From contig JAAEAF010002802.1 in assembly GCA_011037195.1 (NCBI GenBank), forward strand, positions 34,275 to 98,274: DNA of 64,000 nucleotides, read 5' to 3'. Numbering within the stretch: the first letter of the stretch is position 1; every line of letters starts with the position of its first letter. The notes below the pieces were generated by a model. It ran no database searches and was not told where the DNA came from. It saw only the letters and a list, made by a program, of their open reading frames with translations. This DNA comes from Triatoma infestans (Eukaryota > Arthropoda > Insecta > Hemiptera > Reduviidae). Of this stretch, positions 1 through 10,084 are shown in pieces. The translations under genes and the position numbers were made by a program.

Positions 1-373
1 AACAATTAATCGGGCTCCCAGAAGCTGCGTGGCCGGAGAAGAAACCGGAAGTAGACCATGTGCTTGCTCAATAAACCTTGGCAGGCCGGGAGAAGCCGGA
101 GACACTTACTCGACAAGAGACCAACTTATTTAACACTAATCCCGAGGAAAACCAGAAGTGGCAGACTTGGGTTTTCACGTTAAAGGACGAAGCGGTTTAA
201 TGTATATGGGCAGAATGTAACATGTGCTGGAACATACTCTGGCTTGTCCGAATGCTTACGAGTGACTGCCTGGAGAGGACAATAAAAGGGACTACCCTCT
301 ACATTTAGGACACAGTCTATAAATTGATGAATTATTATATTCTGATGGCGGCAAATTTAAATTCGGATAAATA

Positions 374-375
<2 letters not shown>
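1..375 (+). mobile_element. Unclassified retroposon 3' segment (copy 1)
   Basis: The window opens inside a sequence that recurs at 59700-60125. Both copies share GGGCTCCCAGAAGCTGC, a GGCCGGGAGA block, a CCAGAA block and the closing block GATGGCGGCAAATTTAAAT. This copy ends in a (TAA)n tract, as the 3' ends of many non-LTR retrotransposons do. A short stretch near 215-265 could encode EHTLACPN, which resembles the C-terminal zinc-knuckle region of such elements, but this is weak. The 5' side is cut by the window edge. Most likely a LINE 3' end; the family is not recognised. Confidence 0.45.

Positions 376-432
<57 letters not shown>
376..432. repeat. (TAA)n tract
   Basis: About 18 uninterrupted AAT/TAA repeats close the preceding retroposon segment and probably represent its tail, later expanded. 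Confidence 0.9.
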
Positions 433-434
<2 letters not shown>

Positions 435-901
435 GTAATACTGTCGGATCCCATGGTGATACCTCGTAAACGCAATATCAATTTTTATACATTCTGCGAT
501 TTTTCGTTTCTGAGCTAAGACCATATTTAACTCTCAAAAATACGTATTTCCGGTGAAATCTCTGATATGTCTGCTTGTTGGTCCATGGGGTGTATATTTC
601 CGTGATTAAAGATCTAGCCAGTAATTATTTACTCGCACTGAATAGTTAGTTAAAATATCTAGTATTATAAATTATGATTGATTTAAATAAATATAATACT
701 TGGATAAACAAATTTAATTAGGGGATAGTTATATACAATAAGATAATATTTACTCGACCACTACAGTGAACTACATTAGCACTGTCTATGGGGGATTGCA
801 TAATGGGGCGTAAGTAAGGCAATAGTCTAAGGGAGGGCAAAGGGATATGACGAAGTGAATAGAGCGGTTGTAGATGAGAGAGGGTGGTGGTGTAGTCAGT
901 T

Positions 902-947
<46 letters not shown>

Positions 948-1296
948 TGCGCGAGTGAGAGAGGTTTGTATAACAAAGCTATCGGGGGCCATGTCTACTC
1001 CGTCACCACCTTGTTGTTATACTATGCTCTCAACACACATATACACAACAGACATAGACACACAGGCGCACACATAATATACACACAGAGGATGACCAAA
1101 CTATCTTCCTTACCTTAGAAATCCCTACCACTAGTTTTAACTCCCTTATATTTAATTATTTTGCAAGTAATTACTTAGTTTGCACATTTCTCATCAGATT
1201 CTTGAAAGGAATAAATACTCCACGTAAATTGTAGAGGAAATATTATATATTTATTATTTCAGTAAAACTAAAGGAAAAAGTTCATATTACTTAATT
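433..1296. other. AT-rich interval without recognisable gene
   Basis: AT-rich sequence with no domain-bearing reading frame. The apparent reading frames near 786-1118 come from the compound microsatellite at 902-946. The segment 480-560 has degraded traces of family R (TTTTTCGTTTCTGAGC, CGTATTTCCGGTGAAA). Confidence 0.6.
902..946. repeat. (GT)n(GA)n compound microsatellite
   Basis: About seven GT repeats run directly into about sixteen GA repeats. Confidence 0.95.
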
Positions 1297-2312
1297 CTTA
1301 CTTCCTTCTAAGAAGGAATTATAGCGATCTCATAAAATTTTCGATATCTAGTTTTCACCGGAAATATCCCTTTTTCAGGTCCCCTGAGTCCAAAAAAGTG
1401 GTTTTTAGAAAATGTGTGTGTATGTGTGTGTGTGTGTGTGTGTGTATGTGAACAGCATAGCTAAAAAACGAAAAATCATAGAAAGTTGAAACATGGTATT
1501 CCTTTTAGATATCACCATGGCATCTGCCAGTGGGTCATCTGTCAAAATTCCTCACCGAAGTACCACTTTACTATTTTTTTTTTTTTTTTTTTTTTTTTAC
1601 GTTTATCCGTTTTTCTCAATAATGGCTCCGACGATTTTCTACAAATTTGGTATATCAACTACACATACAAAGAGCTACAACTTTTATTTGTAATGTTTCT
1701 CTAGGAAAATTCATTTAAGGGCAGTTATGGGGGAAGGGTGGGGTTAGGTTTTTCATCTAAAGTGCTATTTCAGTTTATTAAACAATTCTATCATCTAAAT
1801 TATGTTAATTAGAAATGTTGTAGAAATTCCGAGTTTCAAAAAAAATCGGATAACTGGAAGTGCGTTTACATTACCATTTTACTAAATGATTTTTTTTTTT
1901 TCACTTTTTCGCGATTTTCTCAAAAATGGCTCCGAAGATTTTCTTGAAACTTCATATATATAGTAAACATACAAAGATCTACAACTTTTATTTAAAAACA
2001 TTTCTCTGGGAAAATTCATTTAAGGGCAATTTTGGTGGGGGTGGGGTTATGTTTTTCTCTAAAAATGCTATCATAGTTCATTATACAAGTCTATCAACCA
2101 AACAGAATTAATTAGAAATAAATAAATAGGCCAAAATTCCGAGTTTCAAGAAAAATTAGTAAATCGGAAGTGCGCTATTACTGGAGAGTTTTCGACGAAT
2201 TTCATTAAATTTGGTATACACAAACTATAAAATTTGTCAATTATAATTTTGAGAACTGAGGTAAGAGAAAGTTGTGTGAGTGTTTCACACCAGATTTTTT
2301 TTTTTTTTTTTT
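1297..2312 (+). repeat. Family R repeat, near full length
   Basis: Starts in a degraded terminal inverted repeat, passes the GAGTTTTCACCGGAAAT-type block (near 1355-1370) and a (TG)n tract at 1413-1449, then two internal units, and ends with GTAAGAGAAAG, the GTGTGAGTGTTTCACAC hairpin and CAGATTTTTT. The ACCGGAAGT that opens unit 1 is degraded to ACCGAAGT. Non-coding in all frames. See 48524-49536 for the architecture. Confidence 0.85.
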
Positions 2313-2329
2313 AAATTGGTCTTTGATAT

Positions 2330-3930
2330 ATGTGTTGTGATCTGAGCATTACAACGGAAAATCGTCGATACTTCTTAGTTGTTATTTAGTTTTAAGTAGA
2401 AGGTTATGTTTCAAAATCAGTCAACCGGAAATAACACATTACTGAATGTTTTCTTCTTTTTCTCTCTCTTCTTTGTAATTTTCTTAAAAGTGGCCTCTCC
2501 CGAGAATTTTGTATTAAATCTATTCATACAAACTACCGATTTAAACGGCTACAGTTTTTATTTGAAATATTTCTCTAGGAAAATTCATTTAAGACGGCTT
2601 TTGGGGAAGTAGGATGTGTGGTTATGTTTATACCTTTAAATTGTAATTTTAGATTATTATATAATTCTAACATCTAATATAATATTAAGTTAACACTGGG
2701 TGTGCGGTCACTGGGCTCTCGCGCATACCCGCCCGTATAGAAGCCTCTAACCTAAATGATGCCCCTAACGCAGAGCGTGACGCCCTGAAACAATGGAAAT
2801 GACCTTATCCAAGCTAATCCTAACCTATAGGTCCCCCCAATACTCGACATTCCTGGGGAGACAAAGAACCTGACCTAACCGTATCCAACCTATCTTCCAT
2901 TCATCCAATACAGTTAAAATTTATTTACACCCTTTCACCTCTAAGCTCGTTCATTCAATCATACACACTTTTGCGCCCCTCAATACTCAATATTCCTGGG
3001 GGTAATGAGAAACCCTACATCTAATCTTACAAACTAGCCTATAACTAAGGGTCATAAGTAACCGCTAGCCTAAAACCCGCATTCATGCAACATTCACGCA
3101 ATAAATTACTTCCATTCCACTTGTAAACTACCTACCCAATCCGCCCCTATTGACCCATTCTATTCTCCTTTTAAATGCTTCTTCCGCAAATCGCGGAACT
3201 GTACGCGGCACTGTTTTCAAGTAGCAGGGGCAGACTATTATTCTCCAAGGCAACATGGAACCCAACCTCCTTCTGCAAGCGCTGACACAAATCAGAATAC
3301 AGTGGGCAATCCAACAGCATATGCTCACTTAATCCTCCACCTGTCCACACCATATGTTGTCAATATGTTGCCATTGTCAATATGTAACCATTGCTGAAAA
3401 TATGTTGCCAAAATTCCTAGTTTGAAGAAAATATGTGTGCCCGGATGTGCATTTTTACGGTACTGTTAGTTCAGTTTTTTACGATTATCACGCAAAACGG
3501 CTCCAAAAAAAATTTTCTTTAAACTTGTTATACTCGTATCAATTACACATATCTAGTAGAGCTACACCTATTTTATTTGAAACTTTAGTCCTGGAAAAAT
3601 TCGTTTAAGATAATTTTCGGTGGATAGGTAGAAGGGTTATGTTTTTCTCCTCTAAAGTCCTGTTTCAATTTATTTAAATATTTCTAATCATTCAAATAAT
3701 ATTAATTAGAATTAAAAACATGTTACCAAAAATTCGGAGGTTAAAGAAAATGAGTTGACACAATTGTTTGTTTGAAACAGTTTTCACAAGAAAGAACATT
3801 TTAAGAAGTTTTAGTGGTGGTGGGAGTGGTAATGTTTTCCTCTAAACGGTGATTTTATTAGATTTAGGATTCCCTCATTGATATAAATTAGAAGATAAAT
3901 AAACATTTTAGGAAATAGAATTTATTAGCT
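2330..3930 (+). repeat. Diverged family R copy split by a LINE
   Basis: Recognisable pieces are ACCGGAAATAACACATTACT near 2430, the TTTTATTTGAAATATTTCTC block near 2560, and after the LINE the TTAGAATTAAAA and TTTATTTGAAAC blocks. Divergence is much higher than in the best copies. The LINE at 2695-3353 interrupts it next to the AATATTAA block that elsewhere reads AATAATATTAATTAGAATT. Confidence 0.6.
2695..3353 (-). pseudogene. 5'-truncated LINE, C-terminus plus 3' UTR
   Basis: The reverse strand encodes a short reading frame from about 3353 with SEHMLLDCPLYSDLC, the C-terminal His/Cys region found after the reverse transcriptase or RNase H of R1- and I-type LINEs. The frame breaks near 3175 and stops by 3128. 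The remaining about 430 bp (2695-3127) is non-coding, relatively GC-rich and unlike the surrounding family R, so it is probably the element's 3' UTR. The reverse transcriptase, endonuclease and ORF1 are missing, as expected for a 5'-truncated copy made by target-primed reverse transcription. No catalytic residues survive. No clear target duplication was found. The exact clade is not recognised. Confidence 0.55.
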
Positions 3931-4092
3931 TTGAATGTAACAGCAAGAGAAGTTCAGCAAACAAAGAGCGCAAGAGAAGCTCAACCACTCTCTCGGACTG
4001 GAGTAGGAGAAGCTGTATAAATAAAGGACAGTTAAACACAGTTGAAATCCGTTCAGTACATCGAATCGCTACGTGTCATTCTTGTACCACTC

Positions 4093-4360
4093 ATTACAGA
4101 CTTAGCAGTCCTACTGTAATCGCACCTATGTATTTTGGTTTTTTGTTTGTGTTTTATGTTATAATTTTTTCTCTTTATTTTTGTATTGTTCCTGAAGAAG
4201 GCAAACAAAGTTTGTCGAAACGTCGAACTTGTTAATTATTAAAAAACAATTACAAAATTACTTTTTTGGTTTTTGTTTTTTATCTTGAATTGGTCGAGAA
4301 GCCAACTAATTCTTGTTTTCATATTACAACTAACGGCCAACAAAGAAAATCTGATAATCA
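4093..4360 (+). mobile_element. Penelope-like fragment inserted in the LTR
   Basis: Comparison with the solo LTR at 31106-31408 shows 268 extra bases here, bounded by the direct repeat TACCACTC (4085-4092 and 4361-4368). The insert contains a hammerhead-like motif (4188-4228). Such motifs are known from Penelope-like retroelements; the family assignment rests on that motif only. Confidence 0.5.
4188..4228 (+). ncRNA. Hammerhead-ribozyme-like motif
   Basis: Core CTGAAGA (4192-4198), one extra A, stem II GGCAAAC/GTTTGTC (4200-4206 with 4210-4216, AAA loop), then GAAA (4217-4220), CGTC, and GAAC (4225-4228), which pairs with GTTC (4188-4191) as stem I. ACGT after the GAA would make a stem III only between two molecules, as in dimeric hammerheads. 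The extra base after CTGAAGA departs from the textbook fold, so activity is uncertain. Confidence 0.45.
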
Positions 4361-4508
4361 TACCACTCTACCTTAAATATTCATCCATTGTAAAATCCAG
4401 GCAGTCTGTGTCTATTTATTCATATATCAGTTAACCATTGTTAACCAAGTCTTCTTCTTAAATAATCAAACAACACCAATTCTTTCCATCCAACACATCC
4501 ATATATAT

Positions 4509-4526
4509 TGGTGGCAGCGGTGGGAT
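4509..4526 (+). promoter_or_regulatory. Retrotransposon primer-binding site, tRNA-Leu
   Basis: TGGTGGCAGCGGTGGGAT lies directly after the LTR. It is complementary to the CCA-tailed 3' end of a metazoan tRNA-Leu(AAG) as I recall that sequence (ending ATCCCACCGCTGCCA plus CCA), 18 of 18 bases. Exactly 18 nt are present before the sequence switches to the inverted LTR. Confidence 0.75.
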
Positions 4527-4658
4527 GTACTGAACTGATTTCAACTGTGTTTATGGATTTTCCGTCGTTATATTTATACAGCTTCTCCCACTTCAGTCAG
4601 AGAGAGTGGTTGAGCTTCTCTTGCTCTCTTTGGATACTGTGCTTCTCTTGCTGTTACA
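4524..4658 (-). repeat. Truncated inverted LTR (family B)
   Basis: Read on the minus strand it begins TGTAACAGCAAGAGAAG, continues through AGCTCAACCACTCTCTC and a TATA-like TATAAATATA, and breaks off at CAGTACATC, where it meets the primer-binding site with a shared GAT. It matches the first about 130 bp of the plus-oriented LTR with scattered substitutions and an indel, so the two arms have been diverging for some time. Confidence 0.8.
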
Positions 4659-4663
4659 TTGAA

Positions 4664-5586
4664 GAAAATTTGTCAGTAAGAGAAAGTCGTATGATCGTAG
4701 TTAAATATTCAGCTGATTTCAAACAATAATAAAGCATTTGTTGATGGACCTTTCGTAGTTCGGGGTAGTTTTGTTAAACAAGTTAAATAGTATTCATTCC
4801 ATTGATTAATTAATTTCTTTATAATTCTAACCTACTTTACCGTCAAAGCGCTACGAACTGGTTAGAGGCGTAGAGATAGCCCAGCTAAGATGTGAAATGA
4901 TATTGATGATATTGTGTTTGAGGTTTGTGGTAGTAGTTTGTGTATCTCGAATGGTTTAGTAAAGGGCTTGTGTATATGTTTGAGAAAGACATAGAAGTAT
5001 TAAGAAATACAAGAGATCACTACTGTTTTTTAAGTAAATATATTATTCTCTAAGTGAATTTAAGTACTTTACAATATCACAATTATATCCTAATAAATCA
5101 GTTGTTTATCTAGAATAAATGCTAAACTCTATAACTGGCACTGATTTCTGAAGTGTTATCGTTGAATGTCTAAAACAGACTATTCTTCTTTGAAAGCAGA
5201 ATGTAGACTGTTCTTGTTTGAAAGCAGAATGTAGACTGTTCTTGAAAGAATGCCTTCTCTTGTTAGTACAAATCTTCCCCTTCGGGTGCAAAGAGACAAA
5301 GCTACCAAAGTTCTGTGAACTCTTAAGGATAAAGCTAACCAAGTCCTTTGAACTCTTCTGTAATGGTAATCTTCTACCTGTATGTACCCTTTTTGCCAGC
5401 TAGTGTTATATTTTCTCTTCATATGAAATAGATATAATTTCTATAATTCGGGCATCCATTATAGGTGTATCACGTTGTATTGAGTACAGTTCCTTCTCTT
5501 AGCGTTTGACTTCATTTTATACATTGACATCAGAAATATATTATAATATAGTGAAGTATATTTTCTATCTGCCTCCGCTTGTGACA
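4664..5586. other. AT-rich interval, no gene seen
   Basis: No domain-bearing frame. It holds a perfect 28-bp tandem duplication (5189-5244). Reading frames here are short and lack recognisable motifs. Confidence 0.55.
5189..5244. repeat. Perfect 28-bp tandem duplication
   Basis: Two identical 28-bp units, 5189-5216 and 5217-5244, each containing GAAAGCAGAATGTAGACTG. Confidence 0.95.
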
Positions 5587-6163
5587 TTTCTGGTATGAAA
5601 CACTCACACGACTTTCTCTTACTTACTGTTAGTACAATTACGAGTATATTTAAAATGATAGATTTTCATTAAAACTCAAATACAGTGGTAGTAGGATGGG
5701 ATAAGTACCTATCAAGTAAGCTTTGGCGCAGATAAAGAAGTGATTATACTAGCCCAATAGAGCACACTAAAAAATATTGAACCTAATTTCATATAACATT
5801 TGAAAGTTATAGGGTTCCATATTACCGCACAGGTATTCAAATTAAAAATTTTTTTTTGTTTGTTTGAAAAATATTTCAAATAAAAGTGATACGTTTATAT
5901 CTGTGTGCCATTATCATACCAAGTTTAAAAGAAATCGTTTTAGTCGTTTTCAAGAAAATTCAGAAAAAAAACACTCTATAATATTGCACTGCCGGTTAAT
6001 CTATCTTTTTCAAATTTGAAATTCTAACAATGCTTTTAATGTAGCCTAATGTTACTGTACCCCACCCTAGAAATCCCAAAAAAATAATTTACCAACAAAA
6101 AATTTAATTTTTGCGGATTCTGGGGGAACAGTGCTTTTCTTTAGAGTACCACTTTCTATGGTT
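5587..6163. repeat. Family R fragments
   Basis: Begins with TCTGGTATGAAACACTCAC followed by ACTTTCTCTTACT (minus-orientation terminus), then a diverged TTTCAAATAAAAGTGAT block, and from about 6110 a plus-orientation piece ending ACCACCTACAT, where the LINE at 6177-6965 entered. Confidence 0.6.
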
Positions 6164-6176
6164 ATACCACCTACAT

Positions 6177-6965
6177 TATTTATTATTATTTGTCTGTGGG
6201 GAGCCCCACTGGGCCCATATAGCTACCCAAGAAAAAAAAACAAACAAACCTGGTCTAGAACAAATATCCAGACCCGGGTCTAATCCATCTAAGATTCACC
6301 GCAGTACGAACAAATCCGGCAATTACCTTAAGGGGAAATAGCCTAAGCTCTTCCACAGCCAATGATCCTGAACCTAATCTCCTCACAACCCGGAAAATCT
6401 GTCATAAGATGGATGGGTGTTTCTTCCTCAGTCTCACAGATCTACAAAATGGATCCGGCATGAGCCCCATTATGTAGAGATGTCTCCTTAAACCACAATG
6501 TCCAGTCAGTAAGGGATCCAATCAGATGCCTGAGAGAGCTCCGTGAAAAACACAGCAACGTTCTAGCCCTGTCCGCATCCCCGATGAGCATTTTGGACTG
6601 CCGACAATCAACTGAGCTCATCCATAAAGATGAATGCTGTGAAGGTGTCCATGACTGGAAGCCTGACAGACATGTGTCAGAATACGAGGCAACAGCAGGC
6701 TCGGGACCATTGAAAGGGAGAGAAGCGCCTAATTTGGCAACCCTATCCAGCTCTTCATTTCCAAAAATTCCCATGTGACCCGGTACCCAGACTAGAAGCA
6801 CATCCTTCAGAGAAGAAAGCTTTTCCAGTCTTTTAGAACATTCTAACATCAACCTGGAAGTGAAGACACATGAGCTCAGCGCCTTCAGCGCAGCCTGGCT
6901 GTCCGAGCAGATACAAACACCTTTTAAGTTAGTATTATGTACCCTCTCATCCAAGATACAACAAA
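6177..6965 (-). pseudogene. 5'-truncated LINE: RNase H and zinc-knuckle
   Basis: The minus strand encodes the C-terminal part of an RNase H-bearing non-LTR retrotransposon polyprotein. The RNase H domain shows SDSQAALKAL and WVPGHMGIFGNEELDRVAK, the middle and C-terminal acidic and His motifs. A Cys/His tail follows, in which a TAG at about 6455 breaks CETEEETPIHL from the upstream frame; loss of one base would explain it. RNase H removes the RNA strand during reverse transcription in I-type elements. The copy is bounded by ATACCACCTACAT at 6164-6176 and 6966-6978, a 13-bp target duplication, and has a (TTA)n-like tail at its 3' (left) end. Reverse transcriptase and endonuclease are absent. 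Not functional. Confidence 0.85.
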
Positions 6966-6978
6966 ATACCACCTACAT

Positions 6979-7204
6979 AATATTAATAAATATTAGAATC
7001 GTTGATAAAATTTCAAATGTGAAGAAAATAAATTAACCGGAAGTCTGGTACAGAATTGCATTTTTGGAATTTTATCGAAAATTAATATGCCTAGTGTATA
7101 GATATAAAAACGTTTATTTCTGGGGGAAAAAATGGTTTTCGAGAGACATTGTAGATCTTTTAGTTAGTTTAAAGTTTAAATTTGCACAACCTTTGCTGGT
7201 TTTG
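6979..7204 (+). repeat. Older family R subtype, continuation
   Basis: Resumes the copy broken by the LINE, with AATATTAATAAATATTAGAA, AACCGGAAGT at about 7034 and a run of GGGG near 7123. It resembles 29090-29170 and 37164-37260. Confidence 0.6.
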
Positions 7205-7446
7205 GTATAAAACACTCCACTAGTAGCTAAGTGGTTAGCGTATGGACTCCCACGCGGGAGGACCCAGGTTCGAGTCCAGCTGTGCTACCCTTAGATTTTT
7301 TTTTCCTCTAGGAGCCCCTATAGCTCACTTTCCGGTGATGGACAGTGTTATCTGTAACGAGAGAAGTGTGCCCGGCAGTGTACTGAGAAGGCTCCGGGTA
7401 CCAATGACCATAGATGTTGACGCACCTTAAATTAAAAAAAAAACAA
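7205..7446 (+). mobile_element. tRNA-derived SINE (family 1), full length
   Basis: A tRNA-like head with A box TAGCTAAGTGG (7224-7234) and B box GGTTCGAGTCC (7267-7277) is followed by a body that recurs at about nine places in this window (GGAGCC, ACTTTCCGGTGATGGACAGT, GAGAAGGCTCCGGG, ATAGATGTTGACGC) and an A-rich tail. The internal boxes would drive RNA polymerase III transcription; mobilisation would need a LINE in trans. AAAACAC on both sides may be a short target duplication. Confidence 0.85.
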
Positions 7447-9110
7447 AACACATACGGCCATTCAGGTATGCATGTAAAATCCCCACTACAATTTTTATGG
7501 CCAGCCCCAACTAAACATTGTAACGTTACAAATTTTTAAGAAAATTTCTTGAATAAATTGTATTCATTTAGAATAAGAGACAGTCATGTGAGTGTTTCAC
7601 ACCACCAGAATTTTTTCAGATGTATCTTACGTCCAACTGCCGAACATTTAGGAGGCTGGTAGTTTTGCCTAGTTCCGCTCTGATCTCAGTATAGCCGACC
7701 ACACTTCCGGTCATTGTGTTATAGTTTTGCACCTTCATCTTTATTGTTGTTTCCTGTGTAAAAGTTTCGCAATTTATATATATAATTTAAATTTATATAA
7801 TTAAAGTTCTTACACAAAACACATTCATTATCCAAAGAATGAACAAGATCATTCTTTTAATATCATTCAATTTAATCAATAATTTGGATAGTAGACCATT
7901 GATTTTTGAGACTATCAAATCCATTTGGAATTTAAAAGTTTAATTTTGTTAATAGGTTAGTTTAAAATATCTGCGATAAATGAAGAATCAATATTCCGAA
8001 CTTTTGACCTATTACATAATGTGTCCAGTTTATACATATATGTAAATATAGTTAGTACAAAAACTTTAGGCATTGATATTTGGTAAAACTTTGTATTTTT
8101 TATTTACATTGCTATTATTTTCGTAAGAATATTTCGAGAAAATATTGAATAACCAGTTTCTTTTAAAAGCACAGATTAAAAGGTCGTGTATTGCAACAGC
8201 GTCCTAAACTCTGAACTACGAGTATTTACTCGCATATATTTCAATGATGGCTTTGTCTAAATTTACTTCTACGACTTGTTGTAGAAGAAGATTGGAGCGG
8301 AAATTTTAAGAACTTTCTTTGGAAAGTAAAAATGAAATTATCTATAAATTTCGAATCGACCAGGAAAATCGTAAGTTTTCCATTCTTAACATTTCGCTTA
8401 GAGTAACGAAAGATTTATTGCGGAGAGATGACAAATTAAAGATGGAAATATATCTCGATTTTTTTTTCTGATCAAGAAACGTTAATTAGATTATTGTAAC
8501 AAAATTGTTCTTAAACAATATTAACCTCCTCGTAAAAGAAAAATATTGAAATAAATAGTTTGAAAAAAGAAAATAATCAAAGAATTATATTGTAAAATGG
8601 ATGTTGTTGAGGTTCGGTGACAAAAAAAAAAAAAAAAAAAAAAAAAAACTATAATTTAACTTCTGTTATACCATCATCAAGTGTTTGTTCGTAACGACCG
8701 CTTGTATTTGATGTTGTAAAATAAATGTTGAGGTTCGGTCACAAAAAAACTTTTTTTTTCAAATTTTCACCGACGTTTCGGCAAATTTATTTTATAGGGT
8801 AAAACTGTTTAGGAAAAAAAATTAAGGAATTATGTTTGACATAATTATTATCTTGACCTTGAGGTCGAAATAATTTATTGAATGAATAACAGCGTATCCT
8901 CGCTTAGATGGACAGTTGGAATCCTAAAGAGTTTTTTTTTTTTCTCTCTCTTTCTCTCTCTCGATAAAAGGAACTATTTCCCCACGGCGCTGACCGACAC
9001 ACCCAGCAATCCCTAGGAGCAAAAAATTTGTGGGTTCATTGTAGAATATAAGAACATTGATAAGTAAAAAAGTAGGCGAAGTGCCTGGAGACCTCTTGGC
9101 CAATATTATA
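7447..9110. other. AT-rich interval with repeat debris
   Basis: Contains a family R terminus (GTGAGTGTTTCACACCA near 7591), a 27-bp poly(A) run (8622-8648), a near-repeat GTTGAGGTTCGGT found at both 8608 and 8726, a lone GAAACGTCGG-like block on the minus strand near 8775, and a CT-rich microsatellite at about 8930-8965. No supported gene. Confidence 0.5.
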
Positions 9111-9127
9111 ATCCAGTGATTAGATTA

Positions 9128-9490
9128 GATTCAGGGGGGGGGGTTGCCCAACGCCTACGCGTTGGAGTTCCCTTTCCAGTCCTGTTTGTTCAATTAGAGA
9201 CAGACCCCTGGGTAGTCTTAAGAGCACCTACCAATCTGAGCAACCTCTCAAGCCCTGTCTGTTTAATTAGACTTTGGAGTCTTGAGAAAGGCTCTTGGAT
9301 AAGGCTTGCCGGTGTCAATTTCCCCTCTTCAAAGATGCAAAACCTCAGCCCCTCACCCTGACACAATACGTGCAATTGCGCTACTTCTTCTTCCTGACAA
9401 AACCTACACAGGCTTTCCTTTATCAAGCCCATCGAATGCATATGCTTATAGTAAGAAGGGAGTAATAAGGCTAACTTGAGGCACACATTC
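9128..9490 (-). pseudogene. LINE C-terminal fragment (zinc-knuckle)
   Basis: The minus-strand frame 9486-9190 carries HMHSMGLIKESLCRFCQEEE followed by HVLCQ: the GL-x-C-x2-C-x-H-x-C knuckle region that ends RNase H-type LINE proteins. The downstream part (RFCIFEEGKLTPASL) resembles the usual extension. Nothing of the reverse transcriptase remains. The 3' side at the left is G-rich (nine G at about 9135) and next to GATTAGATTAGATT, a possible tail. Short, truncated and inactive. Confidence 0.7.
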
Positions 9491-9836
9491 TACTGAAGTT
9501 TGATACTTTAGAAGAAAGCTTAAGACTACTGTTCCGTCTCCCCCCCCCCCCAGAACCTCCCAAAATATCAATTATTCCGGGAAAATGTTTCAAATAAAAG
9601 ATATAGATATTTATATGTGTAGCACTTCCGGTTAATGGATTTTTACATGACACTTTGTATTAAATACGCTAGTAGTACTTAAATGAAATACGAACTTTGA
9701 AGCTTCTTTCGTTTTTCCTAGGTTTTCGAGATATTTTGTTCACACGCGCGCGCAACACACACACACACAAATATATAATTAAAAAATATCAGAGACATTT
9801 TTCGTGGTAGCCTGCTTCATTTTGTGGTCATCGATC

Positions 9837-9862
9837 GGTTTCGGGCGTTCGCCCATCTTCAG
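9837..9862 (-). ncRNA. Hammerhead-like motif, left arm
   Basis: On the minus strand: CTGAAGA, one T, stem II GGGCG/CGCCC with an AA loop, then GAAA followed by CCGATC. Stem I is not preserved on this arm. Confidence 0.4.
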
Positions 9863-10046
9863 GAAAATTCCATTTTAAGGAAAATTTGCCCCTTTAACAA
9901 CCCATGCACGAGTTCCTTTCCCACCCAGCTACCTCCCTTTGACCTAGTTTAAGAGTTTAGTTTTAAAATGCAATTAAAAAGATCAGCCAGTGTATAAACT
10001 GAATTTGCTCTGTGCAAGTCTGTTTTATCACACTGTCTGACAAACG

Positions 10047-10084
10047 CATCCTGAAGATGGGCGAACGCCCTAAACCGGTCGATG
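10047..10084 (+). ncRNA. Hammerhead-like motif, right arm
   Basis: CTGAAGA (10051-10057), one T, stem II GGGCG/CGCCC, then TAAA in place of GAAA, CCGGTC, and GATG pairing with CATC (10047-10050) as a 4-bp stem I. The TAAA change would be expected to disable cleavage. Confidence 0.4.

Larger units (their letters stand above)
3936..4508 (+). repeat. LTR (family B), complete, carrying a 268-bp insertion
   Basis: Starts TGTAACAGCAAGAGAAG, has a TATA-like TATAAATAA at about 4015-4023, and ends directly against a tRNA-Leu primer-binding site. A solo LTR of the same family at 31106-31408 gives the uninterrupted form of about 303 bp. The extra length here is the insertion at 4093-4360. The 3' end is AT-rich and not the canonical CA. 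Confidence 0.8.
3931..4663. mobile_element. LTR - PBS - inverted LTR integrant with TTGAA duplication
   Basis: The unit 3936-4658 begins TGTAACAGC and ends GCTGTTACA, so both outer ends are the same (U3) end of one LTR family. It is bounded by TTGAA at 3931-3935 and at 4659-4663, a 5-bp target duplication showing that the whole unit integrated in one event. Order: LTR in plus orientation (3936-4508), 18-nt primer-binding site (4509-4526), then a truncated LTR in minus orientation (about 4524-4658). There is no gag, pol or second PBS. Confidence 0.85.

Noticed and set aside
855..1118. Open reading frames through GT/GA, TG/TATG and ACAT repeats (also 10374-10610, 20901-21174, 21161-21492)
   Set aside because: Low-complexity repeats give stop-free frames by default; no domain, no conservation.
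4508..4729. 73-codon frame starting at the PBS
   Set aside because: It runs through the PBS and the inverted LTR, so it is not a gene.
7205..7280. tRNA genes at the SINE heads
   Set aside because: The boxes match, but acceptor and anticodon stems do not fold as a normal tRNA and each is fused to a repeated SINE body.
8760..8800. Another hammerhead-like motif (minus strand GCCGAAACGTCGG)
   Set aside because: The CTGANGA half and stem II partner are missing.
9130..9140. G-quadruplex sites at the various G runs (also 32452, 37266, 37799, 45704)
   Set aside because: Single G runs without the four-tract pattern; they follow from the GGGGGAGGGG block of family R or from isolated slippage.
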